A stretch of 64,000 nt of DNA. Source: Labrys monachus. GTDB taxonomy: Bacteria; Pseudomonadota; Alphaproteobacteria; Rhizobiales; Labraceae. The notes under the pieces are model-generated. The model was given only the letters and a program-made list of their open reading frames with translations, was not told the origin of the DNA and did no database searches. The stretch lies in contig NZ_JAUSVK010000001.1 in the NCBI RefSeq assembly GCF_030814655.1, forward strand, positions 1,197,501 to 1,261,500, read 5' to 3'. The position numbers and the translations under genes were made by a program. Positions 47,402 through 55,803 of the stretch are shown here, piece by piece (positions within the stretch are counted from its first letter, which is position 1; each line of letters opens with the position of its first letter).

Positions 47402-49063
47402 ATGTCTCGCGGACCCTCCGCCGAAACCGTCGACGAGTTCGACTATGTCGTCATCGGAACCGGAGCCGCCGGCTCCATCGTCGCGGCCCGCCTGGCCGAA
47501 GATCCCGGCGTGACGGTCTGTGCGCTCGAAGCGGGACCGCCGGACCACCACCCCTACATCCATCTGCCGGCCGGCTTCATCAAGATCATGTTCAATCCGG
47601 CCTATACATGGCAGTTCAAGACCGAGCCGAGCGACACGGTGAACGGCCGCTCGGTCGCCATGCCGATCGGCCGCACCGTCGGCGGGTCGAGCTCGATCAA
47701 CGGCATGGTGATCAATCGCGGCCAGGCGGCCGATTTCGACTCATGGGCGCAGCGCGGCAATCACGGCTGGGGCTATGCCGACGTGCTGCCCTACTTCAAG
47801 CGCTTCGAACGCCGCCTTGCCGGCGGGAACGATGCCTATCGCGGCCGGGAGGGGGCGATTCCCGTCTCCGATCTCGACTGGATCCATCCCATCTGCGAGG
47901 CCTTCATCGACGGCGCCGTCGGCATGGGCATCCCGCGCAATCCCGACTACAACGGCGCCGAGCAGGTCGGGGTCGGCTATTTCCAGCGCGCCATCCACAA
48001 GGGCCTGCGCCGCAGCGCCGCGCGCATGTATCTGCTGCCGGCCAGGAAGCGGACCGGCCGTATCGATCTGCGCACCAATGCCCGCGCCTCCGCCATCCTC
48101 TTCGAGGGCAGGCGCGCGGTCGGCGTGCGCTACGTCGATGACAGGAACCGTTCGGTAAGCCATGTCGTGAAGGCCCGGCGGGAAGTGATCGTCTCGGGCG
48201 GCACCCTCAACACACCGCGCCTGCTGCAGATCTCGGGCGTCGGGCCGGGGGCCCTGCTTCGGGATCTCGGCGTTCCCGTCCTGCACGATTTGCCCGGCGT
48301 CGGCGAGAATTTCCGCGATCATTGTTCGGTGCGCGTCGTCGCCCGCGCCAAGAACAGCAAGACGATGAACGAGTTGACGCGTGGCCCGGCCTTGCTCGGC
48401 CAGGTCGCCCGCTGGGCCCTGGGGCGGCCGAGCGTGCTCGCCCTCAGCCCTTCCCTCGTGCATTGCTTCTGGAAATCGGAACCGGAGATGAGCGGCGCCG
48501 ACCTCCAGGTCGTCTTCACCCCCGCGAGCTACAAGGCGGGCTTCGTCAGCCTGCTCGACGATTTCCCAGGCATGAGTTGCGGGGTGTGGCAGCACCGGCC
48601 GGAAAGCACCGGCTATGTGCGTGCGACATCGGCCGATCCGTTCGTCGATCCGGTGATCCAGCCCAACTACCTCAAGCATCCCGTCGACCAGCGGGCGATG
48701 GTCAACGGCATCCGGCTGGCGCGGCGGCTCCTGGAGACGCCGGAACTCGCGCGCTATGTCGACCGGGAGACGCTGCCCGGCAAGGACGTCGAATCCTATG
48801 ACGACATCCTGGCCTGGGCCCGCCAGTTCGGGGCGAGCGTCTGGCATCTGATCGGCACCGCGCGCATGGGGCCGGAATCGGATCCGACCTCCGTCGTCGA
48901 CGAGCAATTGCGCATTCGCGGCCTGCAGGGGATCCGGGTGGTCGACGCCTCGATCATGCCCAGCATGCCCTCCGCCAACACCTACGCCTCCACCATGATG
49001 ATTGCCGAGAAGGCGTCCGACATGATCAGGGGGCGATCGCAGATTCCCCATGCTGCCGAATAG
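47402..49063 (+). CDS. GMC-family flavin alcohol oxidoreductase
   Basis: 553 residues, choline-dehydrogenase/PEG-dehydrogenase type. N-terminal FAD motif GTGAAGS at 19-25, second GMC block GRTVGGSSSINGM, GMC signature GGTLNTPRLLQISG, and catalytic His in SVWHLIGTARMG with the Asn partner in PSANTYAS. It oxidises a primary alcohol to aldehyde, feeding electrons to an acceptor. ATG 47402 has AAGGA upstream. It closes the plus-strand run before an AT-rich gap. Confidence 0.93.
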   Translation: MSRGPSAETVDEFDYVVIGTGAAGSIVAARLAEDPGVTVCALEAGPPDHHPYIHLPAGFIKIMFNPAYTWQFKTEPSDTVNGRSVAMPIGRTVGGSSSINGMVINRGQAADFDSWAQRGNHGWGYADVLPYFKRFERRLAGGNDAYRGREGAIPVSDLDWIHPICEAFIDGAVGMGIPRNPDYNGAEQVGVGYFQRAIHKGLRRSAARMYLLPARKRTGRIDLRTNARASAILFEGRRAVGVRYVDDRNRSVSHVVKARREVIVSGGTLNTPRLLQISGVGPGALLRDLGVPVLHDLPGVGENFRDHCSVRVVARAKNSKTMNELTRGPALLGQVARWALGRPSVLALSPSLVHCFWKSEPEMSGADLQVVFTPASYKAGFVSLLDDFPGMSCGVWQHRPESTGYVRATSADPFVDPVIQPNYLKHPVDQRAMVNGIRLARRLLETPELARYVDRETLPGKDVESYDDILAWARQFGASVWHLIGTARMGPESDPTSVVDEQLRIRGLQGIRVVDASIMPSMPSANTYASTMMIAEKASDMIRGRSQIPHAAE

Positions 49064-49106
49064 ATTCCGTGTCGATCGTGTCTTGTGTTTTTGCAAGAAT
49101 ATAGAT

Positions 49107-49121
49107 TTGCCGAATCGGCAA
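49107..49121. promoter_or_regulatory. Inverted repeat upstream of the second CoA-transferase unit
   Basis: TTGCCGA (49107-49113), A, TCGGCAA (49115-49121) is a perfect 7-bp dyad inside an unusually AT-rich 170-bp gap between 49063 and 49234. It may be a repressor site, marking the pair 49234-51242 as a separately controlled unit. A regulator for it is not evident. Confidence 0.45.
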
Positions 49122-49233
49122 GTGTTGTTGAGGATCACAGTATGTATAAATGTGAAATATAACGTGGAGATGCCATCGTTTATACGGTTTGGTTTCTCGA
49201 AGAATCCTGAGAGTTTTGAGGTCGGAGGCCTAT

Positions 49234-50409
49234 ATGGAAGGCGCCCTTGACGGCATAGTCGTTCTTTCTTTGGAACAGGCGGTTGCTGCTCCCTATTGTA
49301 GTTGTCGCTTGGCTGAAGGAGGCGCTCGTGTCATCAAGATTGAACGCGAGGAGGGGGATTTCGCCCGCGGCTATGATGGCGTGGTGAACGGCCAATCGAG
49401 CTATTTCGTTTGGCTCAACCACGGCAAGGAGAGTCTTGTCGCCGATATCAAGAACGCGGAGGATCGGGCGCTGCTTCACGCCATTCTGGAGCGTGCCGAC
49501 GTCTTCATCCAGAACCTCGCGCCGGGTGCGGCCGAGCGGGCCGGCTTCGGATCCGCCCAATTGCGGGAGCGCTATCCGCGCCTGATCACCGTCGATATTT
49601 CCGGATATGGCGATACGCCCGAATACATCAACATGAAGGCCTATGACCTGCTGGTCCAGGCCGAGAGCGGCTTGGCCATGATCACCGGTCATCCGGCCGG
49701 GCCGGGCCGGGTGGGCGTGTCGGTCTGCGACATCGCCTGCGGGATGGCGGCGCATGCGGGGATTCTGGAAGCCCTCTACGAGCGGTTCAGGACCGGGAAG
49801 GGCAAGGGGCTGGCCGTCAGCCTGTTCGACGGCATGGCCGATTGGATGAACGTGCCGCTCCTGCATTACGAGGGCACGGGCAAGGCGCCGGAGCGCGTCG
49901 GTCTCAATCATCCCTCGATAAGCCCCTACGGCGCCTTTAGCACGCTGGACGACTGCCTGATCCTGATCTCGATCCAGAACGAGAGGGAGTGGGTTGCCTT
50001 CTGCACCGATTTCCTGGAACAGCCCGATCTGCCGCTCCGTGAGGGATTCCGCTCCAACACCGAACGGGTCGCCAATCGCGGCGTGGTGGACGGATTGGTC
50101 GCGCAGGCCTTCAAGAAGTTCTCCCGGGATGAGGCTGCCGCGAAGCTTCGGGCCGGCGGCACCGCCTATGGCTATGTCAACGGCATCGCGGACCTTGCGG
50201 TTCACCCGGCGCTGCGGCGTATTGACGTGGAGACGCCGAACGGCCCGGCCTCGATAGCCGCACCGCCGGTTCGGAAGGTGCCTCAAAGGGAGCGCCGGCG
50301 CGCCGTACCGGCGATCGGGGAGCATAGCAGGTCGATCCGGCAGGAGTTCCTGTTGGAACCGGCTGCCGAGCCGTTCGGTTCGTTCGACAAGGATAGAGTC
50401 ACAGGATGA
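49234..50409 (+). CDS. CoA-transferase, family III (CaiB/BaiF), second copy
   Basis: 391 residues. GIVVLSLEQAVAAPYCSCRLAEGGARVIKIE then FVWLNHGKESLVADI are family hallmarks; the likely catalytic Asp is in SVCDIACGMAAHAGI. Distinct from the copy at 36939, and closer in pattern to the mesaconyl/citramalate-type CoA-transferases of the superfamily. GGAGG lies seven bases before the ATG. Its stop overlaps the start of the CitE-like lyase by four bases, so activation and cleavage are coupled here as well. Confidence 0.9.
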   Translation: MEGALDGIVVLSLEQAVAAPYCSCRLAEGGARVIKIEREEGDFARGYDGVVNGQSSYFVWLNHGKESLVADIKNAEDRALLHAILERADVFIQNLAPGAAERAGFGSAQLRERYPRLITVDISGYGDTPEYINMKAYDLLVQAESGLAMITGHPAGPGRVGVSVCDIACGMAAHAGILEALYERFRTGKGKGLAVSLFDGMADWMNVPLLHYEGTGKAPERVGLNHPSISPYGAFSTLDDCLILISIQNEREWVAFCTDFLEQPDLPLREGFRSNTERVANRGVVDGLVAQAFKKFSRDEAAAKLRAGGTAYGYVNGIADLAVHPALRRIDVETPNGPASIAAPPVRKVPQRERRRAVPAIGEHSRSIRQEFLLEPAAEPFGSFDKDRVTG

Positions 50410-51242
50410 CCAGAGCCTCCGAGGGGCACGCTTTCGTCGCGCCCTTGTTCGTGCCGGCAAATCGCCGCGAGCGCTTCGTCAAGGCGGCGGCCTCCGGAGC
50501 CGATGCCGTCTTCATCGATCTGGAGGATGCGGTGCCGGCGGGAGACAAGACCGCCGCCCGGGAGGGGCTGGAGGCCGGCTTCACCGACATGCCGGTATAT
50601 GTCCGCGTCAATGCCGACGGCACCGTCTGGCACGACGCCGATATCGAGGCCATCGCCGCTCTTCCCCTGGCCGGCCTCGTCCTGCCCAAGGCGGAGGCGG
50701 GGCCCGCTCTCCGGCGCGTCGCCGGTCGCCAGGCGGTGATCGCCCTCATCGAGACGGCGCGCGGTCTGGCGACGGCCAGGGAGATTGCCGCGACGCCCGG
50801 CGTCGTGCGCCTCGCTTTCGGTTCGATCGACTTCTGCGCCGATGTCGGCTGCCAGCATACGAGGCAGGCTCTGCTCGCAGCGCGCAGCGAGATCGTGCTG
50901 GCATCGCGCCTTGCCGGTCTTCCGGCGCCGCTCGACGGGGTCACGACCAGCCTGACCGATATCGCCCTGGTGGAGGACGACGCTCGTCACGCCCGGGAAC
51001 TCGGCTTCGGAGGCAAGCTCTGCATCCATCCCGTCCAGATCGCCGGCGTCTTCAGCGGCTTTTCGCCCACGGCCGCGGAAATCGAATGGGCGAGAAAGAT
51101 GCTCGACAATGCCGACGGGGCTTCTGTCGTTGACGGAGCGATGGTCGACGCGCCGGTAAGAGCGCGCGCACGCGCCATTCTCGGAATATTGGATCGTTCT
51201 CCGCGCAAGCCCATCGACTCCTCGGCTGATGAAGCGCGTTGA
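50406..51242 (+). CDS. CitE-like lyase (HpcH/HpaI aldolase superfamily)
   Basis: 278 residues. LFVPANRRERFVKAAASGADAVFIDLEDAV is the standard N-terminus; the metal and CoA-site residues lie in ALIETARGL and FGSIDFCADVG; KLCIHPVQIAGV ends the barrel. Stand-alone CitE proteins cleave malyl-, methylmalyl- or citramalyl-CoA to a keto or aldehyde product plus acyl-CoA. Coupled by ATGA overlap to a CaiB-type CoA-transferase, a citramalate-type substrate is the most economical guess. No hydratase is adjacent. Confidence 0.9.
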   Translation: MTRASEGHAFVAPLFVPANRRERFVKAAASGADAVFIDLEDAVPAGDKTAAREGLEAGFTDMPVYVRVNADGTVWHDADIEAIAALPLAGLVLPKAEAGPALRRVAGRQAVIALIETARGLATAREIAATPGVVRLAFGSIDFCADVGCQHTRQALLAARSEIVLASRLAGLPAPLDGVTTSLTDIALVEDDARHARELGFGGKLCIHPVQIAGVFSGFSPTAAEIEWARKMLDNADGASVVDGAMVDAPVRARARAILGILDRSPRKPIDSSADEAR

Positions 51243-51660
51243 AGCCAGGATCTGCGGACAGAAACGCCATGAGTGCGCGACTTGCGTTCTGCCCCTCGCA
51301 TGCCACGGCTTCGCGCAAGAAGCTTTCGTCACTCGCATTCGTCCGATCAAGCGCGTAGGTTCAGGACATTCCGTCCTCGGACGAAATATCCCAGGGCAAA
51401 ATGCCCAGGTCAAAGCGCCCTCTTCCTCGCCTAGTCGTCTCGGAAGGATGGCGTTCGCAAGGGAATGTCGGGTTGATGAAGACTGGGCGGATGAGGCGAT
51501 ACGGCCGATGGCGATCTTTTCCGCGCCTGCCCGGCTCGGGCATCGCGCCGATCCGGGATCGGGCGACGCCTGACGGCACCCGGCTCAGCCGCGTGGTTGC
51601 TCGCACCATGGCCTCGGGCCGTCCCGGGCCATGGTCCGGGCGGGCCATACAGGAGGCAAC
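51243..51660. other. Intergenic region before the bd oxidase genes
   Basis: 418 bp without a supportable gene. Its main content is a strong hairpin close to the oxidase start (51607-51637) and the GGAGG Shine-Dalgarno. Long frames on the opposite strand here are only shadows of the oxidase gene. Confidence 0.6.
51607..51637 (+). promoter_or_regulatory. Strong leader hairpin before the bd oxidase gene
   Basis: ACCATGGCC (51607-51615) and CGGG (51617-51620) pair with CCCG (51625-51628) and GGCCATGGT (51629-51637), giving 13 bp with one bulged T and loop CCGT. It ends 23 bp before the start ATG, leaving the Shine-Dalgarno free. It could be a protein-binding dyad or an mRNA element. Confidence 0.55.
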
Positions 51661-53076
51661 ATGTTCGGCCTGACGGCGCTTGAACTGGCGCGCATCCAAT
51701 TCGGCTTCACGGTCTCGTTTCACATCATCTTCCCGGCGATCACCATCGGGCTCGCCAGCTATCTCGCCGTGCTCGAAGCCCTCTGGCTTTGGCAGCGGGA
51801 CGCCGCCTATCGCCAGCTCTATCATTTCTGGTCGAAGGTCTTCGCGGTGAACTTTGCGATGGGCGTGGTGTCCGGATTGGTGATGGCCTATCAGTTCGGC
51901 ACGAACTGGAGCTATTTCTCGGCATTCGCGGGAAGCATCACCGGTCCTCTGCTCGCCTATGAGGTCCTGACGGCCTTCTTCCTGGAGGCAGGTTTCCTGG
52001 GCGTCATGCTGTTCGGCTGGAACAAGGTCGGCCCGGGGCTCCACTTCTTCGCGACGGTGATGGTGGCGATCGGGACCCTGATCTCCGCCACTTGGATTCT
52101 CGCCTCGAACAGCTGGATGCAGACGCCGCAAGGCTTCGAGGTCGTCAACGGGCGGGTGGTGCCGGTCGATTGGCTGAAGGTCATCTTCAATCCCTCCTTC
52201 CCCTACCGGCTCGTCCACATGACGATCGCAGCCTACCTGGCCACGGCGCTGTTCGTGGGGGCGTCGGGAGCCTGGCAGCTCCTGCGGGGTCGCGCGACGC
52301 CGCCGATACGCACCATGTTCTCCATGGCGCTCTGGATGGTGCTCATCGTCGCGCCGATCCAGATCGCGGTCGGCGACGCCCATGGCCTCAACACGCTCGA
52401 ATATCAGCCCGCCAAGATCGCGGCGATGGAGGGGCATTGGCGCAACGAGCCGGGAGAGGGCGTGCCCCTGATCCTGTTCGGCTGGCCCGACATGGCCGCG
52501 CAGACCACCCGCTACGCGATCGAGATCCCGCGCCTCGGCAGTCTCATCCTGACCCACAGCCTCGAGGGCCAGTTTGCCGGGCTCTCCGATTTTCCGCCCG
52601 CGGACCGTCCCAACTCGACCGTCCTGTTCTGGACCTTCCGCATCATGGTCGGCCTCGGCTTCCTGATGCTGCTGCTGGGATTGTGGGGCGGGTGGCTGCG
52701 ATGGCGGGGCAACCTCTACGGCTCGCCGCTGTTCCTGCGCTTCGCCACGCTGATGGGGCCGGCAGGCCTGATCGCCATCCTGGCCGGCTGGCTCACGACC
52801 GAGATCGGACGCCAGCCCTGGGTCGTTTATGGCCTGATGCGGACCGAGCATGCGGTCTCCAACCATTCCGCACTCGCGCTGTCGTCGACATTGACCCTTT
52901 TCGTCGTGATGTATTGCGCCGTCTTCGGGACGGGGATCAGCTATATGCTCAAGCTCGTCGCCAAGGGGCCCGAGGAGGGGCCGGATGGCGGCTCGGCCGC
53001 CGGTCCGGGCCAGGCGGCCCGTCCGGCCCGCCCGCTGTCGGCCGCGCCCGACGACATCGATCCGGCCGTCGGCTGA
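51661..53076 (+). CDS. cioA: Cyanide-insensitive bd-type quinol oxidase subunit I
   Basis: Terminal oxidase of the inner membrane, 471 residues. ARIQFGFTVSFHIIFPAITIG carries the heme-ligand His near residue 19; HMTIAAYLA and the region GWLTTEIGRQPW are further family landmarks. The quinol loop around SLILTHSLEGQFAGLSDF is short, as in CIO enzymes rather than E. coli CydA. GGAGG lies seven bases before the ATG. Forms an operon with subunit II and a DUF2474 peptide. It reduces O2 without proton pumping and tolerates cyanide, sulfide or low oxygen. Confidence 0.93.
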   Translation: MFGLTALELARIQFGFTVSFHIIFPAITIGLASYLAVLEALWLWQRDAAYRQLYHFWSKVFAVNFAMGVVSGLVMAYQFGTNWSYFSAFAGSITGPLLAYEVLTAFFLEAGFLGVMLFGWNKVGPGLHFFATVMVAIGTLISATWILASNSWMQTPQGFEVVNGRVVPVDWLKVIFNPSFPYRLVHMTIAAYLATALFVGASGAWQLLRGRATPPIRTMFSMALWMVLIVAPIQIAVGDAHGLNTLEYQPAKIAAMEGHWRNEPGEGVPLILFGWPDMAAQTTRYAIEIPRLGSLILTHSLEGQFAGLSDFPPADRPNSTVLFWTFRIMVGLGFLMLLLGLWGGWLRWRGNLYGSPLFLRFATLMGPAGLIAILAGWLTTEIGRQPWVVYGLMRTEHAVSNHSALALSSTLTLFVVMYCAVFGTGISYMLKLVAKGPEEGPDGGSAAGPGQAARPARPLSAAPDDIDPAVG

Positions 53077-53089
53077 GGGAGGAACGCGC

Positions 53090-54097
53090 ATGGGCATCGA
53101 TCTTCCGCTGTTATGGGCCGTCGTCATCGGTTTCGGCCTGATGATGTATGTGATCATGGACGGCTTCGATCTGGGCATCGGCCTGCTGTTCCCCTTCGTC
53201 CGCGACCGTTCGGACCGGGACACGATGGTGAATACGGTGGCGCCGGTCTGGGACGGCAACGAGACCTGGCTCGTGCTCGGCGGCGCCGCCTTGCTTGCGG
53301 CCTTTCCCCTGGCCTATTCGATCATTCTCACGGCGCTCTATCTGCCGATCGTCGCGATGCTCGCGGGGCTGATCTGGCGCGGGGTGGCCTTCGAGTTCCG
53401 CTTCAAGGCCGACGAAGCGCACAAGCCTTTCTGGGACAAAGCGTTCGCCTGGGGTTCCTATGTCGCGACCTTCTCCCAGGGCGTGGCGCTCGGCGCCTTC
53501 ATCAACGGTTTCACGGTGGCGGACGGGGCCTATGCGGGCGGATTGCTCGACTGGCTCACACCCTTCAGCCTGTTCACGGGCATCGGCCTCCTCGCGGCCT
53601 ACGGCCTGCTGGGCGCGACCTGGCTGATCATGAAGACGGAGGGAAGGCTTCAGGGCCGGATGCGTGCGCTCGGACGGCAGGTCACGGTCGCGCTGCTGGC
53701 GGCGATCGCCGTCGTCAGCCTCTGGACGCCCTATGCCCATCCGGCGGTCGCTGTCCGCTGGTTCGCCTTGCCCAATCTGCTGTTCTTCGCACCGGTGCCC
53801 GTCCTCGTGCTTCTGGCGGGCTGGGCGCTCTTGCGTACCCTCGGGCGCGAGAGCCATGCCCCGCCCTTCATCCTGGCGCTTTTCGTGCTGTTCCTCGGCT
53901 ATAGCGGCCTGGCCATCAGCCTGTGGCCGAACATCGTGCCGCCGGCGATCTCGATCTGGGACGCGGCGGCCCCGGTTCAGAGCATGGGCTTCGCGCTGGT
54001 CGGCGCCCTGTTCATCATCCCCTTCATACTCGCCTATACGGCCTGGTCCTATTACGTCTTTCGCGGCAAGGTCCGCCCGGGGGAGGGGTATCATTGA
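53090..54097 (+). CDS. cioB: Cyanide-insensitive bd-type quinol oxidase subunit II
   Basis: 335 residues, about eight or nine membrane helices. WAVVIGFGLMMYVIMDGFDLGIG, NTVAPVWDGNETWLVLGG and FSQGVALGAFINGF are CydB/CioB signatures. It starts 13 bp after cioA with GGGAGG upstream and ends overlapping the ATG of the small gene 54097. It holds the second half of the heterodimer and does not bind heme itself in the known structures. Confidence 0.93.
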   Translation: MGIDLPLLWAVVIGFGLMMYVIMDGFDLGIGLLFPFVRDRSDRDTMVNTVAPVWDGNETWLVLGGAALLAAFPLAYSIILTALYLPIVAMLAGLIWRGVAFEFRFKADEAHKPFWDKAFAWGSYVATFSQGVALGAFINGFTVADGAYAGGLLDWLTPFSLFTGIGLLAAYGLLGATWLIMKTEGRLQGRMRALGRQVTVALLAAIAVVSLWTPYAHPAVAVRWFALPNLLFFAPVPVLVLLAGWALLRTLGRESHAPPFILALFVLFLGYSGLAISLWPNIVPPAISIWDAAAPVQSMGFALVGALFIIPFILAYTAWSYYVFRGKVRPGEGYH

Positions 54098-54243
54098 TGG
54101 CGGCGGACACGTCCCCGTCCCGGCGGATCTGGCTGCGCCGCCTCGGCTGGCTGGTGCTCATCTGGACGGCAAGCGTGGCCGCCTTGGCGCTCGTCGCCAT
54201 GATATTCCGCCTCGTCATGAGCATGGCCGGCCTGACGGCCTGA
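54097..54243 (+). CDS. DUF2474 small membrane subunit of the bd oxidase
   Basis: 48 residues. The stop of cioB (TGA) and its ATG share a base. It reads RRIWLRRLGWLVLIWTASV, continuing through one membrane helix to MAGL, which matches the DUF2474 family found at the end of CIO operons. By analogy with CydX it probably stabilises the oxidase complex, as a single-pass membrane peptide. Confidence 0.8.
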   Translation: MAADTSPSRRIWLRRLGWLVLIWTASVAALALVAMIFRLVMSMAGLTA

Positions 54244-54436
54244 AACGGACGGACTTACAGGGGGGTATAGGCAAAGCCCGTGAGTCGGAGGCGGGCGATC
54301 GCGGTCTTCCCAGCTCCGGCGGCCACGTGATTGCGCCGGCAGGTCAGCAACGGCCTGCAACAAGGCGGGTCCTCTGCAAAGGATACGCCATTGTCGTGAC
54401 AGACGACCCGATGTCGCGTGCCCGCGTCGCCGGGCG

Positions 54437-55138
54437 TCACGCGCCGTATCCTTGTCCCGCCGGCAGAACCACGACCTTCGCGCCATCCGGGACGCGCCGG
54501 TAGAGATCGATCACGTCCTGATTCATCATCCGGATGCAGCCGGACGACATGGCATGCCCGATCGACCAGGGCTCGTTGGTGCCATGGATGCGGTAGAGCG
54601 TATCCTTGCCGCCCTCGAAGAGGTAGAGCGCCCGGGCGCCCAACGGGTTCCTTTCCCCTCCGTCCATGCCGTCGGCCCATCGGCGGTATTTGTCCGGTTC
54701 GCGGGCGACCATGTCGCGGGTCGGTGTCCAGCGGGGCCAAGCCCGCTTGTAGGAAACCTCGGCGGTTCCCGACCAGGCCATGCCCTGGCGGCCGACGCCG
54801 ACGCCGTAGCGCAGCGCCTTGCCTCCTTGCTGCACCAGATAGAGGAAGCGGTTTTGAGGATCGACGACGATGGTGCCGGGAGCCCGGCCTGTCGGGTCGT
54901 CGACGAGTTGACGCATATAGCGCGGCTTCAGGTCCCCGGGCGCCACCGCCGGAACCGCGAAGGGCTCGCCGGTGACGGGACCGTAATGCCGGGCGTCGAT
55001 TCCGGGCAGGGCGGCCGCGTCCGTGGCGGCGGGCTGCATCGCCGTCCCGGCGGTCGAAACACAGGCGGCAAGGCCCACCGGGAGAAGCAGGGCGGCAAGG
55101 AACCGGGCCGCTGGCGCCGGACGCGGATGAACATGCAT
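54437..55138 (-). CDS. L,D-transpeptidase (YkuD domain), lipoprotein
   Basis: About 233 residues. Residues 12-27 are a hydrophobic export segment ending in a lipobox-like LAAC, so it is probably a lipoprotein. The YkuD domain has the conserved His in YRIHGTNEPWSIG and catalytic Cys in HAMSSGCIRM. It forms 3-3 peptidoglycan cross-links or anchors envelope proteins. ATG 55138 (GAGG nine bases upstream) is preferred to a GTG at 55153 that overlaps the stop of the DsbA-like gene. Last of three minus-strand envelope genes. Confidence 0.9.
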   Translation of the reverse strand: MHVHPRPAPAARFLAALLLPVGLAACVSTAGTAMQPAATDAAALPGIDARHYGPVTGEPFAVPAVAPGDLKPRYMRQLVDDPTGRAPGTIVVDPQNRFLYLVQQGGKALRYGVGVGRQGMAWSGTAEVSYKRAWPRWTPTRDMVAREPDKYRRWADGMDGGERNPLGARALYLFEGGKDTLYRIHGTNEPWSIGHAMSSGCIRMMNQDVIDLYRRVPDGAKVVVLPAGQGYGA

Positions 55139-55149
55139 GCGCCGGATCC

Positions 55150-55782
55150 TCACTTGGCCGCTGCCTGCCGGCGGCGGGCTTCGGCAAGCGCCTCCACGAA
55201 CCCGCGATAGTCCAGCGTCGATGTCCGGAAAGGACCGATGAGATAGGTCGGCGTGCCCTGCAGGCCCAGCGCATCGGCCTCCGCCAGATTGCGCTTGAGC
55301 ACCCCCATGATGCTCGTCGCCCTGGCCTGCAGATCGGCCTGCAAGCGTGCCATGTCGACGCCGGAGGCCTGGACGGCCTGGAGCATCCTGTCCTCGGGGA
55401 TCTGTCGCCCGGGAATCTGCATCAACGCCCGATGGACGAGCTGATATGCCCCCTGATAGTTGGCGGCCAAAGCGAGCCGGGCACCGTAGACGGACGCTTT
55501 GGTGAGGATGGGCCAGTCCTTGTAGACGAGCCGGGTCTTGCCATCGTCCTTGACGATGCGGTCGAGGTCGGGCGCCGACTTCTTGCAGAAGGGGCAGTTG
55601 TAGTCGGTGAAGGCGACGATGGTGACATCCCCTTTGGGATTACCGCCCGTCGGATCTTCGGGATCGTGGAGGATGGCCTCGACATCGACGTCCAGGGCAA
55701 AGGCCGGGCCCGACAGGCGAATGGCCATGGCCGGTATCAAGGCGGTCGCAGCAGCCAGGGTGAGCAGGTCTCTTCGTTTCAT
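55150..55782 (-). CDS. DsbA-family thiol:disulfide oxidoreductase
   Basis: 210 residues. N-terminal export signal with KRRD then a hydrophobic stretch ending AFA, so periplasmic (possibly by the Tat route). The thioredoxin fold has CPFC at 63-66 and the cis-Pro loop LQGTPTYL. The sequence resembles the ScsC/DsbG-like isomerase and Com1 group. It is adjacent to dsbD, which would keep it reduced, so an isomerase or copper-protective role is more probable than oxidation (inference). Confidence 0.9.
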   Translation of the reverse strand: MKRRDLLTLAAATALIPAMAIRLSGPAFALDVDVEAILHDPEDPTGGNPKGDVTIVAFTDYNCPFCKKSAPDLDRIVKDDGKTRLVYKDWPILTKASVYGARLALAANYQGAYQLVHRALMQIPGRQIPEDRMLQAVQASGVDMARLQADLQARATSIMGVLKRNLAEADALGLQGTPTYLIGPFRTSTLDYRGFVEALAEARRRQAAAK

Positions 55783-55803
55783 CGTCCGTTTCCTCGTGTG
55801 AAG

